Below, in pieces: positions 43,444 to 50,479 of a stretch of 64,000 bases of DNA (position 1 is its first letter; each line of letters starts with the position of its first letter). A program made the position numbers and the translations under genes. The DNA is from Glutamicibacter uratoxydans (GTDB lineage Bacteria; Actinomycetota; Actinomycetes; Actinomycetales; Micrococcaceae), in assembly GCF_006539925.1 (NCBI RefSeq), contig NZ_BJNY01000017.1, forward strand, positions 1 to 64,000, written 5' to 3'. The notes beneath the pieces were generated by a model, which worked only from the letters and a program-made list of their open reading frames with translations, was not told the origin of the DNA and made no database searches.

Positions 43444-44949
43444 ATGTCCGATCAGACTTTTCAGATCATTGCGATCGTCATATACATGTGCGGCATGCTG
43501 GGCATCGGCTATGTGGCATACCGCCGCACGAACAACATTGACGACTACATGCTGGCAGACCGCGGCCTGAAGCCATGGGTCGCCGCACTGTCCGCCGGCG
43601 CATCAGACATGTCGGGCTGGCTGCTCATGGGCCTTCCCGGAGCCATCTACCTCGGCGGCATGCACGAGGCATGGATCGCCATCGGCCTGCTCATCGGCGC
43701 CTGGCTGAACTGGAAGTTCGTTGCCCCGCGCCTGCGCTCCTACACGGCGATCGCCCAGAACGCGATCACCGTCCCCTCCTTCTTTGAAAAGCGCCTAAAG
43801 GACAAGTCGCACCTGCTGCGCATCGCCTCCGCGCTGATCATCCTGGTGTTCTTCACCTTCTACGTCTCCTCCGGCATGGTGGCCGCGGGCAAGTTCTTCG
43901 AGTCCACCTTCGGCTGGCAGTACATGGCAGGCCTGGTCTTCGTTGCAGGCATCACCCTGCTGTACACCCTGTTCGGCGGCTTTCTGGGCGCCTCGCTGAC
44001 CGATATGGTCCAAGGCATCTTGATGTTCGCGGCCCTGGTTGCCGTGCCGATCGTCGCCATCACTCAGGTGGGCGACATCTCCACCCTGGGCGAGCGCATC
44101 ACCAATGCCAACCCTGCTGCCTTCAACCTGTTCTCCTCCTTCGAGACCAACAGCGCAGGCCTTGCCATCGTCGCGATCTTCTCCACCGCAGCCTGGGGCT
44201 TCGGCTACTTCGGCCAGCCGCACATCATCGTGCGCTTCATGGCGCTGCGCACCCCGGCTGAGGCCAAGAGCGCCCGCCGCATCGGCATCGGCTGGATGTT
44301 CCTGACCACCTTCGGCGCCGTGTGCACCGCGCTGATCGGCATCGCCTACTTCGCCGCTGATCCGCTGGGCAAGGACCGCAGCGAAACCGTGTTCCTGCTG
44401 CTGAGCCAGATCTTCTTCCACCCATTCGTTGCGGGCCTGGTGCTGGCAGCGGTGCTGGCAGCCATCATGTCCACCATGTCTTCACAGCTGATCGTCTGCT
44501 CCTCGGCGCTGATCGAGGACCTGTACAACATCTCCGGCCGCAAGGCTTCGCCGAAGATGCTGATCACCCTCAGCCGCACCGGCGTGCTGACCATCGCAGT
44601 GATCGCGCTGCTGCTGGCGCTGAACCCCGACTCCTCGATCCTCGACCTGGTGGCCTTCGCCTGGGCTGGCTTCGGCGGCGCCTTCGGCCCGATCGTGCTG
44701 CTGAGCCTGTACTGGCGCAAGCTGACCGCAGTCGGCGCCTTCGCCGGCATGGTCACCGGCGCAGTCGTGGTCTTCGTCTGGGGCAACATCGACGTGCTGT
44801 CGAGCGCCATGTACGAGATCGTTCCGGGCTTCGCCCTGAACCTGCTGGTTGCCTGGGCTGTCTCCCGTGCCACCTTCAAGCACAACGACACCATCCAGAA
44901 CGAATTCACCGAGATGGAGCAGGAGGTCGGCGCGAAGGTCACCGCCTAA
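43444..44949 (+). CDS. putP: sodium/proline symporter
   Basis: The 501-residue transporter belongs to the sodium:solute symporter family with about thirteen helices. PutP landmarks include DDYMLADRGLKPWVAALSAG, SDMSGWLLMGLPGAIYLGG, GWQYMAGLVFVAGITLLYTL, FGGFLGASLTDMVQG and GYFGQPHIIVRFMALRTPAE, with MSTMSSQLIVCSSALIEDLY. It imports proline with Na+ to feed PutA. GAGGAAAA lies just before the ATG and a terminator follows the gene. Confidence 0.95.
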   Translation: MSDQTFQIIAIVIYMCGMLGIGYVAYRRTNNIDDYMLADRGLKPWVAALSAGASDMSGWLLMGLPGAIYLGGMHEAWIAIGLLIGAWLNWKFVAPRLRSYTAIAQNAITVPSFFEKRLKDKSHLLRIASALIILVFFTFYVSSGMVAAGKFFESTFGWQYMAGLVFVAGITLLYTLFGGFLGASLTDMVQGILMFAALVAVPIVAITQVGDISTLGERITNANPAAFNLFSSFETNSAGLAIVAIFSTAAWGFGYFGQPHIIVRFMALRTPAEAKSARRIGIGWMFLTTFGAVCTALIGIAYFAADPLGKDRSETVFLLLSQIFFHPFVAGLVLAAVLAAIMSTMSSQLIVCSSALIEDLYNISGRKASPKMLITLSRTGVLTIAVIALLLALNPDSSILDLVAFAWAGFGGAFGPIVLLSLYWRKLTAVGAFAGMVTGAVVVFVWGNIDVLSSAMYEIVPGFALNLLVAWAVSRATFKHNDTIQNEFTEMEQEVGAKVTA

Positions 44950-44972
44950 GCACCTACCTGCTGAAGTCACTG

Positions 44973-45006
44973 AACTCCCGTCGCCCCAAAGGGCGGCGGG
45001 AGTTTT
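44973..45006 (+). terminator. terminator after putP
   Basis: A 14-bp stem (44973-44986 with 44991-45004, one T-G pair) with a CAAA loop is followed by TTTT at 45003-45006. It is 24 bp after the putP stop. Confidence 0.88.
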
Positions 45007-45007
45007 G

Positions 45008-45673
45008 CTATGTCCACAGGAATTCAAGCATCGTCTGTGCCTGGTTCAGCGAGCCGAATACCGCGTCGGCCCCCGCCTGCTGAAGCTGCTGCGCAGTGTA
45101 GTTGCCGGTGGCCACACCCAGGGACCTGGCGCCGAACTGTCTGGCCGGCGGGAAAATCCTGCTGGTATTTTCCGCGCGCGGCGCGCAGCGAGCCGTCGAC
45201 CAAATCTGCGCGCACCTCATGCTCGTCTCCGTAGACCGCGAGGTCCAGATCCACATATGCTCCGGCGCGGATCTGGGAGACTTCGGCTTCGCCTATGGTG
45301 CGCAGGTTGCCGGTGAGCACCGACTGGATCAGCCACTCCTGCGCTGCAAAGAGCTTGAGCGCATCCAGCGCCCCAGGTAGCGCCGTACCTCCATAGGCGG
45401 CGAATTCATGTTCGTGCTCCCGCGCATACTTGCAGGCCACACGCTAAAGCCGCTGCAGCAGATGCTCCTTTCCAGGTGCCGCACGCTGCATGTGCTCTCG
45501 CAAAATCGAGGCATCAGTACGCCCGCAAAAATCTATGCCTTGCGGAGTATCTATCCCGAAGAGCTCGGCAAAGGCCGCGTGCATGGCGCGGCGGCCTAGG
45601 CCGGTAAGGTTCAGCAGCGTCTGGTCAGCGCCCAATCAAGATCCCGAAGAATGAGCAGCGGAGCCGGACTCAA
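45008..45673 (-). pseudogene. HAD-family hydrolase, inactivated
   Basis: The minus strand encodes the parts of one HAD phosphatase in order. From TTG 45673 it reads SPAPLLILRDLD, where motif I D-x-D-G-T should follow, but about ten extra bases break the frame. The next frame resumes TLLNLTGLGRRAMHAAFAEL and GIDFCGRTDASIL. It meets an in-frame TAG at 45446-45444, then continues ACKYAREHEHEFAAYGG, IQSVLTGNLRTIGEAEV, VYGDEHEVRADLV. A second frameshift near 45130 precedes GARSLGVATGNYTAQQLQQA, GADAVFGSL. Three lesions rule out a working enzyme. Close ancestors are phosphoglycolate-phosphatase-like. Confidence 0.85.
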
Positions 45674-45891
45674 CATTTGCCGCCTCGGCTTATACAACAA
45701 AAGCTCAGGCTAACCAAGGATTCACTAACGCACCCACAGCGTGCACAAGTATGCCTTTTTACCCACCTCAGAACACGTTTTCGTAACACTTGCGCGCACA
45801 GACTGTGGCGTACGTCTCAAAGATGCAATGCGTAGTAGCTTTGGGGTAAGTTCTCGAAAACTCGCTTCGAACTCATCTAGGGGGATTCACA

Positions 45892-47292
45892 ATGAGCAGC
45901 ATCAAGAAGTTCGCACATTGGCAGCGCACCGAGTCCCAGTTCTTGGCCGCAGGGGCAGATGCGGTCTATTCCATCGTGGGCAACTTGTCGCAGACCGGGC
46001 AGTGGATGAAGGTCTTCTCCTTCAAGGTCCACGACGACCAGCGCGGCGTGGGCACCAAGGTCGACCTGCTGCCGCCGGGCAAGATCTTCGGGATGCTCCA
46101 CCAGAGCACCGCACCGGCAGGCTCCATCACCCGCCGCAACCAGGCGGCCCGCATGGTCGAGTTCACACAGCCCCAGCCCGGCGGCCGCATGGTCATGCGC
46201 TGGCGGGTGGACGAAGTTGCCGGCGGCTGCGTCCTGCACTTCACCATTGAGATCCACGGCCCGGGCACCACCGCCTTCAAATTCACCATCGGCAACGCGC
46301 TGTGCCACGACTACACGGTGGCAGTCGCCCGGCTCTACCGGATGATCGCGCACACCGCCCACATCAAGCTCGATGCCCACGTGGTCATCGCTGGCGGCCG
46401 CGGCTTCCTTGGCCGCAACCTGGCAGCAGACCTGGTCTGCCGCGGGGCATCGGTGGCGGTGCTCTCGCGCACCCGCGAGGACTACTTCCCCACCGAGCAG
46501 TTCATCTGGGACGGCATCCACCAGGGCACCTGGATCGGTGCCTTCCACAGCGACCGCCCGGTGCATCTGGTCAATCTTGCCGGTGAGCGCGTGGACAAGC
46601 GCAACACCCCGCAGAACATTGCCGAGCTGACCGATTCCCGGGTGCTCACCACCAAGACTTTGGCCGAGGCCGCCGCCACCCAATCTCAGCTGAAAACCTG
46701 GATCCAGTCCAGCACCACCGCGATCTTCGGAGATGCCGGCGAGGCCGAGCTGACCGAGTCCTCCCCCATTCCCACCGGAGAACGCGCGCTGCCCGAAATG
46801 ACAGGCATCGCCTCAGCCTGGGAACAGGCGTTCACCGACGCGAAGGTCAACGCCGAGCACAGCTACATCCTGCGCACCTCACTGGTCATGCATCCCGATG
46901 CTCCGTTGCTCGGGCCGCTGAACATGCTGGCCAATGTGGGACTCGGCGGAAAGCTGGGCCATGGCAAGCAGTGGTTCAGCTGGATCGGCATGGAGGACTG
47001 GCTGCAGGTTATCCGCTGCCTGCTCGGCCTGCAGGAACCCCGTATTCCGGATGGCATCGTGCATGCCACCGCTCCCAATCCCCTGCGCAACGAAGAAGTG
47101 ATGGCTGCGTTGCGCGGACTTGCCGGCATGCCCGGCATCCCCACCGGCTCGCTGATCCCCAAGCTGGGGGCGGCGGTTATGGGCAATAACGCCCGCGTGG
47201 TGCTGACCGGCCGTAAGGTCACCAGCGACGTACTCAAAAAGGCAGGTTTTATATTTGAAGAAACAAGCTTTTCTGCGACCGTTGGTCGCTGA
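45892..47292 (+). CDS. SRPBCC domain fused to TIGR01777-type NAD(P)-dependent epimerase
   Basis: The 466-residue protein starts with a SRPBCC/START-like lipid-binding domain (about residues 1-155; IVGNLSQTGQWMKVFSFKV, MRWRVDEVAGGCVLHFTIEI). It continues as a TIGR01777 sugar-epimerase-like Rossmann protein (HVVIAGGRGFLGRNLAADLV, VNLAGERVDKRN, DRVLTTKTLAEA-like LTDSRVLTTKTLAEAAA, WIQSSTTAIFGDAGEAELTE, FSWIGMEDWLQVIRCLLG) with the DUF1731 C-terminal tail. The same fusion occurs in other actinobacteria. The reaction is unknown; YfcH/SulA-type relatives also lack a substrate. A terminator is not seen. Confidence 0.87.
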   Translation: MSSIKKFAHWQRTESQFLAAGADAVYSIVGNLSQTGQWMKVFSFKVHDDQRGVGTKVDLLPPGKIFGMLHQSTAPAGSITRRNQAARMVEFTQPQPGGRMVMRWRVDEVAGGCVLHFTIEIHGPGTTAFKFTIGNALCHDYTVAVARLYRMIAHTAHIKLDAHVVIAGGRGFLGRNLAADLVCRGASVAVLSRTREDYFPTEQFIWDGIHQGTWIGAFHSDRPVHLVNLAGERVDKRNTPQNIAELTDSRVLTTKTLAEAAATQSQLKTWIQSSTTAIFGDAGEAELTESSPIPTGERALPEMTGIASAWEQAFTDAKVNAEHSYILRTSLVMHPDAPLLGPLNMLANVGLGGKLGHGKQWFSWIGMEDWLQVIRCLLGLQEPRIPDGIVHATAPNPLRNEEVMAALRGLAGMPGIPTGSLIPKLGAAVMGNNARVVLTGRKVTSDVLKKAGFIFEETSFSATVGR

Positions 47293-47551
47293 ATTATAGA
47301 CTCAAATGCATTTCTGTTTTACCGCATGTCGTAAATAAGACTATTTTTTTCATTAGCTACTAAAGAGTATTATTTTCGATCACTTATCTGACTACGACGA
47401 AAGTATTTGTTTACGCTCGTAACAAATTGTTCACCTTTTGTTTCCAGCACGTCGGCGTTGGATTTACCGCCAAATTCGATCATAAAATAGTTCAAGTAAC
47501 GCTTTAGAGCACACTTTTCTATTGACCGTCACCAAAGGATCCACCTACATC
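47293..47551. other. AT-rich promoter region of the ATP-grasp gene
   Basis: No gene is seen in these 259 bp, which are clearly more AT-rich than the surroundings (runs such as ACTATTTTTTTCATTAGC, GTATTATTTTCGATC). It precedes the ATP-grasp gene and probably contains its promoter, but I cannot place boxes with confidence. Confidence 0.4.
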
Positions 47552-49186
47552 ATGGCCAATACTTCAGAAGCTTCTGTTTCGGCTTCACGCCCACGCATTC
47601 CAAAGCCAAGCGAACTATCCAAATTACGCAGCCAAATTCAGGCAGTCGAAGATATGGAAGATATGAGCGCTAATGTAGCCATGGACGCCGCTTACGTTGA
47701 GGAAGACAACACGGATCAGACTCCGGTGGTCCTGCCTTTTGCTCGCCCATTGAAGAACATGAGCGAAATCCGCCATTTCTTCCGCACCAACCAGACTCCG
47801 ATCTATTTCATCGGCGCCACCCCGGTCAACCTGCTCGGTCTTGACCGCTGGGTCCGCAAGTTCAGCTACATCACCTACTACGACGGCTGGGACGGTCACC
47901 ACCCGCGCGTCTTCACCCCAAGCGAGAAGCCGTACGTCGAATTCCAGAGCGCCGAGGAAATCAACAACTGGCTGCTTGAGAACCCAGAGGTTCGCGAATA
48001 CATCGATTCGCGCCGCACCCCGGGCGGTCCGCGTCCGAAGATCGCCATGGTCTTCTTCGACGAGGAAACCGAAGCCATCTGCGAGGAGCTGGGCTACGAC
48101 CTGATCCTGCCTTCGGCCGAACTGCGCAACGAGCTGGACTCCAAGATCGTTACCACCCGACTGGGCAATGAAGCCGGCGCACCGTCGGTGCCGAACATCC
48201 TGGGCCGCGCGAACACCTACAAGGAGCTGCAGAAGCTGGCCGACAAGGCCAACCTGGGCAGCGACCTGGTGGTGCAGACCCCTTATGGCGACTCGGGCAA
48301 AACTACGTTCTTCATCACATCCGAGGAAACCTGGAACCAGTATTCCAAGTACATCATCGATGAAGACATCAAGGTCATGAAGCGCATCAACAACCGCCCC
48401 GTGGCTGTTGAAGCTGTGCTCACCCACTGCGGCACCGTCGTCGGCCCGATCCTCACCGAGCTGGCCGGCTACAAGGAATTGACCCCTTACAAGGGCGGCT
48501 GGTGCGGCAATGAGATGCACCCGGATGTCCTGAACGACTCCCAGCGCCACCGCGCCACCGAGCTGGTGCGCCGCGTGGGCGATGGCCTGCGCAAGACCGG
48601 CTACAAGGGCTTCTTCGAGGTTGACGTGCTGGTAGATACCGACACCGACGACGTTTACCTGGGCGAGCTGAACCCGCGCATCTCGGGCGCCAGCGCCATC
48701 ACCAATGTGACTGCCGGCGCCTACGCCGACATTCCGCTGTTCCTCTTCCACCTGCTTGAGTACCTGGACGTAGAGTTCAGCATCGACGTGGACGAGATCA
48801 ACGAGCGCTGGGAAGAGATGTCCGGCGCCGACATCTGGAGCCACATGATCATCAAGGAAACCGATGACATTGTCCAGTACATCACCCATGCTCCACGCAC
48901 CGGCAACTACGTTCTAGACTCGAAGGGCAAACTGCAGTTCGTCCGACCTGCTCTAGACTGGCATCAGTTGCAGAATCACAAAGAGGCATTCTTCCTACGA
49001 ATCTACGGCGTAGAAGACTATCGCTGGAAGGGAGCCGATCTTGGGATCCTTGTCACCAAGGCCAAGCTACAGTTCACGGGTAAGAAGAAAACCAGACTCT
49101 CCATTGATGCCAAACACCTCATCTCCTCAATCAGATCCCAATACCGGGGTATTGACGTCCCTCCAGCCGAGTCAGACGACAAGTAA
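47552..49186 (+). CDS. ATP-grasp enzyme (biotin-carboxylase-like)
   Basis: This 544-residue cytosolic protein has an ATP-grasp fold. A pre-ATP-grasp region (PIYFIGATPVNLLGLDRWVR, RPKIAMVFFDEETEAICEEL, YDLILPSAELRNELDSKI) precedes DLVVQTPYGDSGKTTFFITS (glycine loop with lysine), VMKRINNRPVAVEAVLT, GFFEVDVLVD and the Mg2+-binding DVYLGELNPRISGASAITN. The family joins a carboxylate to an amine or thiol through an acyl phosphate. Automated pipelines often call such proteins biotin carboxylases, but no biotin carrier or carboxyltransferase partner is adjacent. The ATG at 47552 has AAAGGA upstream at 47533. The serine-hydrolase gene overlaps its last 80 bp. Confidence 0.8.
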   Translation: MANTSEASVSASRPRIPKPSELSKLRSQIQAVEDMEDMSANVAMDAAYVEEDNTDQTPVVLPFARPLKNMSEIRHFFRTNQTPIYFIGATPVNLLGLDRWVRKFSYITYYDGWDGHHPRVFTPSEKPYVEFQSAEEINNWLLENPEVREYIDSRRTPGGPRPKIAMVFFDEETEAICEELGYDLILPSAELRNELDSKIVTTRLGNEAGAPSVPNILGRANTYKELQKLADKANLGSDLVVQTPYGDSGKTTFFITSEETWNQYSKYIIDEDIKVMKRINNRPVAVEAVLTHCGTVVGPILTELAGYKELTPYKGGWCGNEMHPDVLNDSQRHRATELVRRVGDGLRKTGYKGFFEVDVLVDTDTDDVYLGELNPRISGASAITNVTAGAYADIPLFLFHLLEYLDVEFSIDVDEINERWEEMSGADIWSHMIIKETDDIVQYITHAPRTGNYVLDSKGKLQFVRPALDWHQLQNHKEAFFLRIYGVEDYRWKGADLGILVTKAKLQFTGKKKTRLSIDAKHLISSIRSQYRGIDVPPAESDDK

Positions 49187-50396
49187 CCCTGGTGCCGACG
49201 GCGCGGACTCTGCGGGCAATGGCTCGCAGGGTCCGCTGACCATCGCCAATTGGCAGTATCCAGAAAACATTGAGCGCTCGTTCCAGAACATTGCGCGTAT
49301 CCATCCCACCGCCAAGGTTTCACGCGGCGACGGGCCTATCGTCAAGCTGCATATTTCCGAAGACGAGCTGGGCAAGCTGGAAGTTGCCAAGGCGAGCTAC
49401 ACCGATCCTTCCCAGACGGTGCGCGGCGTCCTGCACGCCACGAACACCGACGGGTTCCTTGTCATGCACAACGGCAGGATCCTGTGGGAAAAGTACAACA
49501 ACACCATGACCTCCACGACCGACCATCTGTTGATGTCGGTCAGCAAGACCCTGGTGGGCACGGTCATCGGCGCACTGCAGGATGCCGGCAAGCTGGACGT
49601 CAATGAGCTGGCGTCCAAGTACGTGCCGGCGTTGTGCGACTCCGGCTACGCCGGGGCCAAGGTCCGCGACATCCTTGACATGCGCTCGGGCATCCAGTTC
49701 TCCGAAGAGTACCTGGACCCCAACGCCGAGGTGCGCCTGCTGGAAGAAGCCATCGGCTGGGCTCCAGCGCGCAACGCGAACGGCCCGAAGGGCATGTACG
49801 ACTTCCTGCTCACGCTCAAGGCCAAGGGGCCGCACGGCGGAGTGTTCGAGTACCGTTCCTGCGAGACCGACGTGCTGGGCTGGATTGCAGAGTCCGCTGG
49901 CGGCGCCCCCATGCAGGACCTGCTCTCGGAGTATGTCTGGGCAAAGATCGGCGCCCAGCAGGATCTTGTCATGGGCGTGGACCAGTTCGGCACCGGCATG
50001 TTCGACGGCGGGCTGAACGCCACGGCGCGCGATTTGGCGCGCTTCGGGCACATCTACGTCAACGGCGGCCGGGCGCTGACCGGCAAGCAGGTTGTCTCCC
50101 AGGAATGGGTGGACGATACCTTCCGCCAGAGCGCTGAGCTCTTCGATGCCTTCGCCAAGTCGCCGGGCGACAACATGATGCCCGGTGGGCGCTACCGCAA
50201 CCAGATCTGGTTCCCGAACGGCCAGACCAATGTTGCAGTGGCGCTGGGCATCCACGGCCAGATGATCTACATGGATCCTGCCACCAAGCTGGTGGGCGTC
50301 AAGCTCTCCAGCTGGCCGCTGCCGCAGGATGCGTCAAAGCTGTTCCCGACGCTGCGGGCCTTCGAAGCCATCGCACGCCACCTGGCAGAACAGTAG
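49107..50396 (+). CDS. serine hydrolase (class C beta-lactamase / D-Ala-D-Ala peptidase fold)
   Basis: This 429-residue protein has a beta-lactamase-like transpeptidase domain: SVSK (S-x-x-K nucleophile in LLMSVSKTLVGTVIG), YRS at the Y-x-N/S position (GGVFEYRSCETDVLGW) and GIHGQMIYM at the third motif. No signal peptide is present, so it is probably cytosolic, unlike a true penicillin-binding enzyme. Family members are esterases, amidases and aminopeptidases. Its start lies inside the preceding ATP-grasp gene, so translation of the two is coupled. The likely start is the ATG at 49107; the first 60 residues are low-complexity and Ser/Gly-rich. Confidence 0.83.
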   Translation: MPNTSSPQSDPNTGVLTSLQPSQTTSNPGADGADSAGNGSQGPLTIANWQYPENIERSFQNIARIHPTAKVSRGDGPIVKLHISEDELGKLEVAKASYTDPSQTVRGVLHATNTDGFLVMHNGRILWEKYNNTMTSTTDHLLMSVSKTLVGTVIGALQDAGKLDVNELASKYVPALCDSGYAGAKVRDILDMRSGIQFSEEYLDPNAEVRLLEEAIGWAPARNANGPKGMYDFLLTLKAKGPHGGVFEYRSCETDVLGWIAESAGGAPMQDLLSEYVWAKIGAQQDLVMGVDQFGTGMFDGGLNATARDLARFGHIYVNGGRALTGKQVVSQEWVDDTFRQSAELFDAFAKSPGDNMMPGGRYRNQIWFPNGQTNVAVALGIHGQMIYMDPATKLVGVKLSSWPLPQDASKLFPTLRAFEAIARHLAEQ

Positions 50397-50410
50397 GCGC
50401 TTCAACGCTA

Positions 50411-50466
50411 AACGCCAAGGGCTGCGGACCTCCCTTCGGGGAAGTCCGCAGCCCTTGGCGTTTTAT
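50411..50466. terminator. bidirectional terminator hairpin
   Basis: A perfect 19-bp stem (50411-50429 with 50444-50462) with a 14-base loop is followed by TTTTA. It lies between convergent serine-hydrolase and decarboxylase genes. Confidence 0.9.
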
Positions 50467-50479
50467 GCGTCCTACATCC

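Noticed and set aside
45741-46250. 169-residue frame overlapping the SRPBCC-epimerase gene
   Set aside because: Most of it is a frame shadow of the gene at 45892, with Arg/Pro/His-rich composition.
47552-49186. True biotin carboxylase
   Set aside because: No biotin-carrier Lys motif or carboxyltransferase partner is adjacent; only the ATP-grasp fold is supported.
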